DNA from: an uncultured Clostridia bacterium
GTDB taxonomy: Bacteria; Bacillota; Clostridia; UBA1381
Direction: 5' to 3'
NCBI GenBank assembly: GCA_944391635.1
Contig: CALXUL010000235.1
Span: 1 to 24,728 of the forward strand
Length of the DNA stretch: 24,728 bases
This document shows, one piece after another, positions 16,401 through 23,900 of the stretch (its first letter is position 1; each line of letters starts with the position of its first letter). The notes beneath the pieces were generated by a model. That model saw only the letters and a list, made by a program, of their open reading frames with translations. It ran no database searches and was not told the origin of the DNA. Position numbers and translations under genes: made by a program.

Positions 16401-17966
16401 TTAATATATATACTCTGTCAGTTTAACTAAAACAGTGGCAGCTTCTGCTCTTGTAAGACTTGATTTCGGATTAAATACCCCGTCCGCGCCGCTGATTATG
16501 CCGCCGGCGGCAAGCTTTGTCACAGCCTCTTTTGCGTAATCCGAAATACTGTCGAAATCGTAAAATTCAATAGCCCCGTCAAGTCCCATTCCTTTTTGAT
16601 CAATCACACGATATATTATTACAGCCATATCCTCTCTTTTTATCAAATCATTAGGCTTAAACTCTCCGTCGCTGCCCTTTACTATTCCCATATCGCTGAG
16701 TGCGGTAACATACGGCGAAAACCAGTCGCCTGAATTTACGTCCCTAAACTGCCCGCTGTTTTTATTACTTGCAGCAATATTCATCGCCTTTACTATAAGT
16801 GTAGAAAATTCCGCCCTTGTAATTGCTTTATCTGGATAGAAGTTACCGTCATCATATCCCGAAACCACTTTATTTTTACAAAGTTTACTTATATAATCTC
16901 TTGCCCAGTGGTTTACGGTATCTGCAAAATCTCCGTTTTCTACCATGTCAATTTCCTCGGGCAGCCCCTCGATTACAACACTTCCGGGTTTGGGCGAATT
17001 GGTATTATGTCCACCGCTGACGGCTCCGCCCCCGCCGCCTCCGCCGCCATTATCGTCCTTGCTTGTATACTCCTGTTTTGCGTACTTTTCAAAAACCTCG
17101 CAAAGCTCATCAGATTTTTCCGGCAGATTATCAAGTGTTTTATTAAGAACACTCTGCTTCTTGCTTTCTGTCAGTTTGTTATAATCGCTCATATCAGCTC
17201 CAAGCAGCTTTAAAAGTGCGCTAAGTTCACTTCTTTCTGATAAATTTTCAAACATGCTTTCTTTGAGCAATTTGTCATAATCAATTTTTAAGTCCGTTAT
17301 ATCCACTGTTTTAATTTTTTCTTCAAGGGCTGTTTTTGCCTTGTCGCTTAAATCTTTATATACTTGTTTGTCTATACCGTAATTTTCCGCATAAAAATTT
17401 ACAACATCATCAAGTCTGCCTGTTTTAGCTGCAAGAATTATAACAGCATCTTTATAGCACTCCTTAAGCGTGCCGATATTATTCACTATATTCGCAAAAA
17501 TCTCGGCATTATCAGCACTTATACCGATTTTTTCGGCATTATCTTTAATAATCTGTTTCTTTTCTTGCTCGTTTTCTGCTGCCTCAATAGAATCCGAAAC
17601 AGCATCAAGTTCGGGATTATAGAATACAAAACGCCTTTCTTCATAATTTACTCCGTCAAAAACTAGAATTTTATATTCGCCTGACAAAAAATCCTGCGGC
17701 AGCTTGAAACTCTCGGAAAAGCTTTGATTATTCGATGAAACAGAAAGACCTATATGCTTATTGTCCGTCATCATTGTGTATGTAAGCTCATCAATATCTT
17801 CACCGGCAGGCATAATAACACAAGTCACACTGCCACTTTGCGCACTGCCGCTTACACTAAGGCTATACTCCGAATTTTCAACATTTAAAGACGCCGCCTG
17901 GGCAAGAACTGCCGAGCAAATCAGCAAGCACCCGGCTGTCAATATCAATTTTTTCAAAATCCTCAT
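16401..17966 (-). CDS. SLH-anchored surface protein with C-terminal SLH triplet
   Basis: The protein has a signal peptide (RILKKLILTAGCLLICSAVLAQA). In the numbering of the longer form, an Ig-like N-terminal domain (~30-120), an alpha-helical, Lys/Glu-rich middle (~125-300), a linker of eight glycines (310-317) and three C-terminal SLH repeats (~350-397, ~410-455, ~471-520; signature TRAEF/KREDM/TRAEA) follow. I prefer ATG 17966 (521 residues) because AAAGGAT lies about 9 bases before it. The in-frame ATG at 17975 overlaps the permease stop codon as ATGA but has the purine run directly against it. Translational coupling to the permease is likely either way. No enzyme motif is seen. The likely role is as a wall-anchored scaffold or binding protein for the transporter or lyase. 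Confidence 0.85.
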   Translation of the reverse strand: MRILKKLILTAGCLLICSAVLAQAASLNVENSEYSLSVSGSAQSGSVTCVIMPAGEDIDELTYTMMTDNKHIGLSVSSNNQSFSESFKLPQDFLSGEYKILVFDGVNYEERRFVFYNPELDAVSDSIEAAENEQEKKQIIKDNAEKIGISADNAEIFANIVNNIGTLKECYKDAVIILAAKTGRLDDVVNFYAENYGIDKQVYKDLSDKAKTALEEKIKTVDITDLKIDYDKLLKESMFENLSERSELSALLKLLGADMSDYNKLTESKKQSVLNKTLDNLPEKSDELCEVFEKYAKQEYTSKDDNGGGGGGGGAVSGGHNTNSPKPGSVVIEGLPEEIDMVENGDFADTVNHWARDYISKLCKNKVVSGYDDGNFYPDKAITRAEFSTLIVKAMNIAASNKNSGQFRDVNSGDWFSPYVTALSDMGIVKGSDGEFKPNDLIKREDMAVIIYRVIDQKGMGLDGAIEFYDFDSISDYAKEAVTKLAAGGIISGADGVFNPKSSLTRAEAATVLVKLTEYIY

Positions 17967-17971
17967 CGTTA

Positions 17972-18859
17972 TCATCCTTTCACCGCTCCTATCATAACAC
18001 CCTTTTCAAAGTATTTCTGCAAAAACGGATAGATAAACAGTATCGGAAGCGTTGCCGCAACAGTAACCGCATATTTTATAGTTTCCGATATTGCATACTG
18101 GTCGCTGCCGACCGTTCCCACCGACATCGATGAGGTGTCGCTTTGTACCAAAATCTCTCTTAAAACAAGCTGAAGCGGATATTTTTCCCTGTCATTAATA
18201 TAAAGAACTGCATTAAACCAGGAATTCCAATGTCCAACCGCATAATACAAAATTAATACCGCAAGAGTTGCCTTTGCCAGCGGCAGCACAATTCTGAATA
18301 ATATCGTTACCTCGCCTGCACCGTCAATATACGCCGATTCACGCATAGAATCAGGGATAGATGAAAACGCCGTCTTCATAACAATCAGATTAAATGTATT
18401 AACTGCGCTCGGCAGGATAAGCGAAAGATAACTATTTTCCATACCCAAACCTATTACAGTAAAATACGTTGGAATCATACCGCCCGAAAAATACATCGTA
18501 ATTATAATAATAATCGTAACTGCCTTTTTAAACATCGGGCCTTTTGTTGATAGAAAATAAGCACCCATTGCAGTTAAAACTATATTAACTGTTGTACCGA
18601 CAAGAACAAGAAAAATTGTGTTCATATAACCTCTTAAAATCATATGGTTCTTGCTCATCATCACATATGCGTCGGTTGAAAAACCAATCGGCTTAAATAA
18701 AATACCCGAATGTGCTAAAAGTTTATCCGCCTCACTCAATGATGCAAAAATAACATACAATAGCGGATATATCATTATAAGGGCAACCGCCGCCATAAAC
18801 AATATATTGAATACTTCAAAGACTCTTTCGCCTAAACTTCTTTTTACTCTGTTACTCAT
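17972..18859 (-). CDS. Carbohydrate ABC transporter permease, LplC/YtcP-type
   Basis: The ATG at 18859 gives a 295-residue, six-helix inner-membrane permease; GGAGGAG lies upstream. A TTG at 18898 in the same frame has no site and would add 13 unlikely residues. The first helix is at about VALIMIYPLLYVIFASLSE, typical of the second permease of CUT1 sugar importers. The EAA loop that contacts the ATPase reads ESAYIDGAGEVTILFRIVLP, and the usual short tail (EKGVMIGAVKG) ends the protein. With the upstream permease it forms the membrane channel for oligosaccharides. No ATPase gene is present, so a shared MsmX-like ATPase encoded elsewhere is expected. It overlaps the SLH gene by a few bases at ATGA. 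Confidence 0.93.
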   Translation of the reverse strand: MSNRVKRSLGERVFEVFNILFMAAVALIMIYPLLYVIFASLSEADKLLAHSGILFKPIGFSTDAYVMMSKNHMILRGYMNTIFLVLVGTTVNIVLTAMGAYFLSTKGPMFKKAVTIIIIITMYFSGGMIPTYFTVIGLGMENSYLSLILPSAVNTFNLIVMKTAFSSIPDSMRESAYIDGAGEVTILFRIVLPLAKATLAVLILYYAVGHWNSWFNAVLYINDREKYPLQLVLREILVQSDTSSMSVGTVGSDQYAISETIKYAVTVAATLPILFIYPFLQKYFEKGVMIGAVKG

Positions 18860-18911
18860 ATAATAGCCTACTCCTCCCGCCAAATCTTTTGCAGGCAATA
18901 TACTGTTATCT

Positions 18912-19865
18912 TTACCATAACGACGTCCCGCTCACTTTATCACATATTTTGTTTACAATAATAACTAAAATGAAATTAACCACTGAATTAAAAAGCCCTA
19001 TCGCCGTTGTATAGCTCCATTGCTGGCTCTCAAACGCCATACGGTAGATATAGGTTGATATAATATCCGCGCGGTCATAAATCAGGGGATTGTAAAGTAG
19101 AAGCGTTTTCTCGTGTCCAATACTTAAAAGCGTACCCATACGCATAATAAACATTATTATAATAGTCGGTATAATTGCTGGTAGAGTCACGTTTAAAAGT
19201 TGCTGCCACTTACCCGCACCGTCAATTTTTGCCGCCTCATAAAGCGACATATCCACCGCAGATAACGCTGCAAGATATATAATTGCATCCCATCCCATAC
19301 CCTGCCAAATATTTGAGAGGATATATATAGGATAATAAAACGACTCGTTTGTCAGCAAATCAATTGGCTGAGAGCCGGTAAGTTTGCAAAATAATACCGT
19401 TATAAACCCAGTACGTGATACAAAAGTCTTAATTAGTCCGCAAATTACAACCAATGATATAAAATGCGGCATATATGACACCGTCTGTATAACCCTTTTA
19501 TAGCTGCGCTGTCTTAGCTCATTTAGCATAAGCGCGAAAATTATAGGAGCAGGGAATCCGAATATCAGACTTAATATACTTAACATTACCGTATTTCTCA
19601 AAAGCACAAAAAAGTCTGGTGTGGTAACAAAGTCCACAAAATGTTTCATTCCTACCCATTCACTGTTCATCATCCCGGCACCAGGTGAATAATTTTGAAA
19701 CGCTATCAAAGCGCCGTACATAGGCACATAACAAAATATAATATAAAATAAAATTACCGGGACAGCCATAATATAAACCGAATGATATCTTCTCCAGTCC
19801 TTTTTTACCCTTGAGGCAAAACCCAATTCAGGCCGTACGGCGGCTTGCGATGCCTTCAACTTCAT
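18912..19865 (-). CDS. Carbohydrate ABC transporter permease, LplB-type
   Basis: The 317-residue permease has six membrane segments; the first lies in 'VYIMAVPVILFYIIFCYVPM', the classical beginning of LplB-family permeases with a following 'YGALIAFQNYSP'. The EAA loop is EAAKIDGAGKWQQLLNVTLP. It pairs with the 17972-18859 permease and takes sugar from the lipoprotein encoded before it. GGAGGA lies 6 bases ahead of the ATG. A strong hairpin in the 68-base gap to the binding-protein gene probably sets its lower expression. The substrate is not deducible from the sequence, but the enzymes alongside suggest oligosaccharides with uronic acid. Confidence 0.94.
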   Translation of the reverse strand: MKLKASQAAVRPELGFASRVKKDWRRYHSVYIMAVPVILFYIIFCYVPMYGALIAFQNYSPGAGMMNSEWVGMKHFVDFVTTPDFFVLLRNTVMLSILSLIFGFPAPIIFALMLNELRQRSYKRVIQTVSYMPHFISLVVICGLIKTFVSRTGFITVLFCKLTGSQPIDLLTNESFYYPIYILSNIWQGMGWDAIIYLAALSAVDMSLYEAAKIDGAGKWQQLLNVTLPAIIPTIIIMFIMRMGTLLSIGHEKTLLLYNPLIYDRADIISTYIYRMAFESQQWSYTTAIGLFNSVVNFILVIIVNKICDKVSGTSLW

Positions 19866-19886
19866 AAAAAATCCTCCGCGCTAACC

Positions 19887-19924
19887 GCCCATAACCGGAT
19901 TTTTCCAAAAATCCGGCTATGGGC
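19887..19924 (-). promoter_or_regulatory. Intercistronic hairpin between binding-protein and permease genes
   Basis: Two 18-base arms (19887-19904 and 19907-19924) enclose a 2-base centre. The stem is unbroken on the minus-strand RNA, with one G-U pair. No T run follows; the permease ribosome binding site comes next. This resembles the 3'-end-stabilising hairpins that raise binding-protein over permease levels in other sugar operons, although partial termination is possible. Confidence 0.75.
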
Positions 19925-19933
19925 ATCTTAAAA

Positions 19934-21484
19934 TTATCTATTTAAATATTTCTCGTAAGCATTCTGTTTAGCTTCAAGTACTTCGTTTATGCCCAAAGCT
20001 TCAAGTTCAGCTTTATATTCATCAAAGTTTTCCATAGGCTCAATGCCCATAATATACTTACACAGGCTCTCAACAACAAATGTGCTTATTGCGGTCTGCT
20101 TTTTAGCAATTTCCTGGTTCTCCTGCTCGTCAAAATAGATATAAGGAACAGTCCTATTTATACCGTCACCGATTGCAAACTGCTGCCAGGCTGCCTGCTG
20201 CTGAGGCATACCAGCATACTGTTCATAATACTCCTGACGCTGAATGAAAGGCCCTTGGTCAAACGACAGACAATACTGACCGAGCATATTCGCCATGCTA
20301 TAACCTTCCTGGTTATTCTTGATATTATCTGTATAAGTGGGATACCCATCTATCATCTCATAGCTTTCGCCCTCAATACCAAAGTTATAAAGCATCTGAC
20401 CTTCATCAGAATATCCGTAGGCTAAAAATTCAGCAGCCAGTTCCGGATTCTTACAGCTTGTTGTTATTGCCGCAAAGTTATATGGGCAAGCAAGCTGATG
20501 TGAATGGAATTTCGGAAGATCTCCCTTATTTAATACGGGATATTTTGCACCCACAAGATCAAATGTATCATTTGGTTTACTTGACATCCAAGTTCCTATG
20601 CCTCCGCCTATTGCTCCGAATACCGCCCCGGTCTTATCGCTTAAAAGGTCTGATGTGATTACATCGCCCGGCAAAGAAGCTATATCAGGAGAAACAAGCC
20701 CTTTTTGATACCAGTCATTCATTTTTGCCAAAAAGTCTTTATAGCCCGCCTCATTAGGACCGTATTTTACCTGTCCGTCTTCTACAAAGAATCCTATAAG
20801 CGCACCATATGCACCCGAAAATGCGCCTACCGTGAACGGATATGTTGAAATATCCAACGGAGATTCAATATTCTTAGCCGTTTTAAACGCTGTCAGCACA
20901 TTTTCCCATTCGTCAATCGTTTCGGGAACTTCCAGGTTAAGCTCGTCAAGCCAATCCTTACGCAAAACCAATCCTTCTGTAATACACAGCGCATCTGTGC
21001 CTCTTATAAACGGGAATGCAAATATGTCACCCTCGTCTGTTGTGCAGAGTTTTTTAATATCCTCATTCTCATTAAGGTATGTCATAAGATTAGGCGCATA
21101 TTTTTCTATATACTCGTTGAGTCTTATAATCTTTCCGTCCTTAATTGCCTTGCCAGGTCCGCCCGGATACTGCGGCCATGCATATTCAATAATATCAGGC
21201 AGGTTTTTTGAAGCTATCATTATATTAAATTTTTCCGATGCCTGACCCTGGGGCGGATGTGTATAATTCACTGTGATACCGGTTGCCTCCTGAAGTTTCT
21301 TGGCAAATGGTGTTTCATTAAGGCTTGTTGCTACCGCAGAAGTTGCCGACGGCAATTCTCTCCAATATGTAAGTGAATTTGCCGACGCGGCATCTTTTGC
21401 ATCAGAACCGCATCCGGCTAATAATAATGTCATGATTGCTGCCAGCGATGCCCCGGCGGTAATCCGTCTAAATATCTTTTTCAT
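19934..21484 (-). CDS. Extracellular solute-binding lipoprotein of the sugar ABC importer, LplA-type
   Basis: The 516-residue lipoprotein has a basic n-region (MKKIFRR), a hydrophobic stretch and the lipobox LLAGC, so Cys25 is lipidated and the protein is tethered to the outer face of the membrane. The body is a family 1 solute-binding fold of LplA/YtcQ size ('PDIIEYAWPQYPGG', 'LVLRKDWLDELNLEVPETIDEW', 'AAEFLAYGYSDEGQMLYNFGIEG'), typical for oligosaccharide capture. It is the first gene of the main operon: GGAGG lies 8 bases before the ATG and the promoter is close upstream. It hands substrate to the two permeases that follow. Confidence 0.94.
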   Translation of the reverse strand: MKKIFRRITAGASLAAIMTLLLAGCGSDAKDAASANSLTYWRELPSATSAVATSLNETPFAKKLQEATGITVNYTHPPQGQASEKFNIMIASKNLPDIIEYAWPQYPGGPGKAIKDGKIIRLNEYIEKYAPNLMTYLNENEDIKKLCTTDEGDIFAFPFIRGTDALCITEGLVLRKDWLDELNLEVPETIDEWENVLTAFKTAKNIESPLDISTYPFTVGAFSGAYGALIGFFVEDGQVKYGPNEAGYKDFLAKMNDWYQKGLVSPDIASLPGDVITSDLLSDKTGAVFGAIGGGIGTWMSSKPNDTFDLVGAKYPVLNKGDLPKFHSHQLACPYNFAAITTSCKNPELAAEFLAYGYSDEGQMLYNFGIEGESYEMIDGYPTYTDNIKNNQEGYSMANMLGQYCLSFDQGPFIQRQEYYEQYAGMPQQQAAWQQFAIGDGINRTVPYIYFDEQENQEIAKKQTAISTFVVESLCKYIMGIEPMENFDEYKAELEALGINEVLEAKQNAYEKYLNR

Positions 21485-21521
21485 TACAATACCTCCGTAT
21501 TTTTTATTATTTCCGTATTTT

Positions 21522-21550
21522 ATTATAATTAAAGCATTACTCTGTGTAAA
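21522..21550 (-). promoter_or_regulatory. Sigma-A promoter of the ABC importer/lyase operon
   Basis: On the minus strand TTTACA (21550-21545) is separated by 17 bases from TATAAT (21527-21522), giving a start near 21515 and a leader of ~30 bases. It drives the binding-protein gene and, by tight spacing, probably all genes to 3693. Confidence 0.8.
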
Positions 21551-21560
21551 CTGACAGTTT
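21548..21560. promoter_or_regulatory. Candidate operator palindrome overlapping the -35 box
   Basis: AAACTGACAGTTT is a perfect inverted repeat (6-base half-sites around one base). It shares three bases with the -35 element and extends upstream. This position suits a regulator of the promoter. AraC proteins usually bind direct rather than inverted repeats, so another repressor is possible. Confidence 0.45.
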
Positions 21561-21583
21561 TTTATTTACTGCCAATAATTCAA

Positions 21584-21624
21584 AAACCGTGGCAAACCGC
21601 ATAAAATATACGGCTCCACGGTTT
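21584..21624 (-). terminator. Rho-independent terminator of the AraC-type regulator gene
   Basis: AAACCGTGG opposes CCACGGTTT (21584-21592 and 21616-21624), with a second stem CCGTATA/TATGCGG inside. On the minus strand it begins 5 bases after the regulator stop codon and TTTTTGAATT follows. It insulates the GH105-regulator unit from the importer operon. Confidence 0.8.
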
Positions 21625-21629
21625 AATCT

Positions 21630-23900
21630 TTATTTCTTTCTAAACTCGCTGGGTTTCTTTCCTGTATGCTTTTCAAACACTCTGTAAAAGGTTCTTTCAC
21701 TTGAAAAACCCGTCTCTGTCCAAATTGTACTAAGCGGTTTATCGGTACTCTCAATAAGTTTTCGTGTTTCCTCCACCCGTACATGCGTTATATACTCCAA
21801 CAGACCAACCCCCTCATGCTGTTTAAATAACGATGACAGCAACGAGGTTTTGAGTTTAAATTGCTCAGCTATTTGGTTTACGCATAAATTTTGATCACTG
21901 TAATTTTCACGTACATATTGTTTTATCTCGTCAATTATTGCATGTCTTGAGCTGTTTTCATATCTCTCCACCAAACTGCATACAAAGCTTGCAAATTTTT
22001 CAAGTTCTTCTCCCATTTGCTCAATTGACGCCGCATTTGAGATATGATCAAAAAAATCACTGAATTCTGAATAAAACTGCTCTATATGCTTATTATTTAT
22101 ACTGGCGTTCTTAACTATTACATTTGCAATATTCATCGAAAGCACTCGCATAAGCCGAAACGGCGTACCTTTATTGATATTTATTTCAAACACGTGTGTA
22201 ATATTGCCTATTGCGTCATCAATATTCCCAAGCTTTATCGACTTTATAATCATACGTTCGCTGTCCATAGGCAGATAATATGAATAAAGGCTGATATTTT
22301 CCTTGTTTCTGTCCTCATCCGCAGCGTCAATTATCCAGTTATCTTCGCTTGTCTGATACTCGCGCACACGCATAATATCCTTGTAACATTCCAAAAAGCC
22401 CTGTTCGGTTTCATGTTCCTCCGATAAATACACCTTAAATAATATATTAAACTTATCTCTGATAAGCTGAATGCCTTTTTCTATCTGTTTTCGAATATTT
22501 ACAGAATTGTCATCATCATAAATAAATATAAGGAAAATCTGGTTTTTACCGTTTTCTACCGTATGCATCTCTACACTGTCATTAAATATATCCTGATAAA
22601 CATTACCTATTACAAGCTTTGAAAGCGAGTAACTCTCGCCCGTATCCTGGTTCTGTTCAAAAAACAGATACTCACAGTCATATATTGACACTTCCGCAAG
22701 TATTACATACCTGCTGTCTGCCGATACGCCGCAGCTTGCCAAATCTTTCTTCACATCTGAATATGAATCGTCGCCGACAATCAGACCCTTTAATAGTTTT
22801 GTCCTTAACTTTTTATTTCTGTTATATAAGAGCCTGTCCTTTGATGAATTTTGCTCAATCAGCCTTGAAATAGACTCTTTAATATATGAATACTCATTTT
22901 TGTTCTTTGGATTTCCCGCAACTCCAACCTCATCATATATCTCATGAATATCATTATGATTTTTGCGGGCAAAAATATATCCTATAACCACACTCAAAAA
23001 TATTCCTATAATCACACATATTACCATAACATTACGTGCTTTTGTAAGCGCGCTGACGCTGAGTCTTAAATCGGAAACTGCCGTGTATTTCCAGTCATAG
23101 CCCATTACGCTCTGATAGCTCACCGCCAGATTACCAATTATAGTTTTTTTAGTATCAAAGGAAAAATCAAGTTTTTCAAGCAAGCTGTTATAGTCTTTAT
23201 CCGATTCAGAAAAAATCTGTTTATTGGATATATCACAGATAATAAAATCATTGTCAATGGAATTGGATAAATTATTGTTTTCCCTTGTTCCTATAAGTTC
23301 ATTTTTAGACGCCGTAAGGAATATATATACACCTGAATCCGCCATCATTTTAAAATAAACCTGTTCCGACTCAGGGTCATACACCATCGCCCCATCCGTT
23401 TCAAGTATATTTTCTTTCCAATAATTATAATCCTTACCTCTTATGAATGAATCAAAATACTCCTTTCCGGTTGTTATCCCGCCTTTACCGATAAATAAAT
23501 CACTCTTTGCCAAATATATAAACCGCAAAGTATGCTCTACGCCATTTGTCGTTAAATTTTCCATATCACGACAAAAGTCAATTACCTGATAACGTTGGTT
23601 TATGTCCAGATTTTGGTTTAAATTAATCACCTCGTCAAAATTTTCCAGGTTTGAGATGTTGATAGCGCAGCTCATTATGCTACCGACTCTTTCATCGGTA
23701 TAACGAATTTTTTCTCTAAGGAGCTCATAGTTAAAATCCTCAATAATCTTATCAGTATTATTCTTTACATATGTATACCCTATCGCCATTCCGATAATAC
23801 AAAATATTATAACCGTCAAAAAAGCAAGCATACACAAATACATGACACTCTGACCAAACAGTTTCTGCCATACCCGTTCATAATATTTTTTTAACCACAT
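21630..23900 (-). CDS. Membrane-bound AraC-family transcriptional regulator (two TM segments, extracellular sensor)
   Basis: The 756-residue protein has TM1 at ~19-43, an extracellular sensor of ~245 residues (44-290; Cache-like, not proven), TM2 at ~291-311, a cytoplasmic linker (~312-650) and a C-terminal AraC HTH domain (655-756). The two helix-turn-helix units lie around 'LCVNQIAEQFKLKTSLLSSLF' and 'LSTIWTETGFSSERTFYRVF', ending 'HTGKKPSEFRKK'. Such single-protein sensors in Firmicutes usually control an adjacent LplABC-type sugar importer operon, and that operon starts right downstream. The start codon overlaps the GH105 stop codon by one base (TAATG), so the two genes are translationally coupled. 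The ligand is unknown, presumably a breakdown product of the polysaccharide. Confidence 0.92.
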   Translation of the reverse strand: MWLKKYYERVWQKLFGQSVMYLCMLAFLTVIIFCIIGMAIGYTYVKNNTDKIIEDFNYELLREKIRYTDERVGSIMSCAINISNLENFDEVINLNQNLDINQRYQVIDFCRDMENLTTNGVEHTLRFIYLAKSDLFIGKGGITTGKEYFDSFIRGKDYNYWKENILETDGAMVYDPESEQVYFKMMADSGVYIFLTASKNELIGTRENNNLSNSIDNDFIICDISNKQIFSESDKDYNSLLEKLDFSFDTKKTIIGNLAVSYQSVMGYDWKYTAVSDLRLSVSALTKARNVMVICVIIGIFLSVVIGYIFARKNHNDIHEIYDEVGVAGNPKNKNEYSYIKESISRLIEQNSSKDRLLYNRNKKLRTKLLKGLIVGDDSYSDVKKDLASCGVSADSRYVILAEVSIYDCEYLFFEQNQDTGESYSLSKLVIGNVYQDIFNDSVEMHTVENGKNQIFLIFIYDDDNSVNIRKQIEKGIQLIRDKFNILFKVYLSEEHETEQGFLECYKDIMRVREYQTSEDNWIIDAADEDRNKENISLYSYYLPMDSERMIIKSIKLGNIDDAIGNITHVFEININKGTPFRLMRVLSMNIANVIVKNASINNKHIEQFYSEFSDFFDHISNAASIEQMGEELEKFASFVCSLVERYENSSRHAIIDEIKQYVRENYSDQNLCVNQIAEQFKLKTSLLSSLFKQHEGVGLLEYITHVRVEETRKLIESTDKPLSTIWTETGFSSERTFYRVFEKHTGKKPSEFRKK

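Noticed and set aside
18860..18898. TTG at 18898 as permease start
   Set aside because: The ATG at 18859 has GGAGGAG upstream and gives a normal LplC-type N-terminus; the extra residues resemble translated ribosome binding site.
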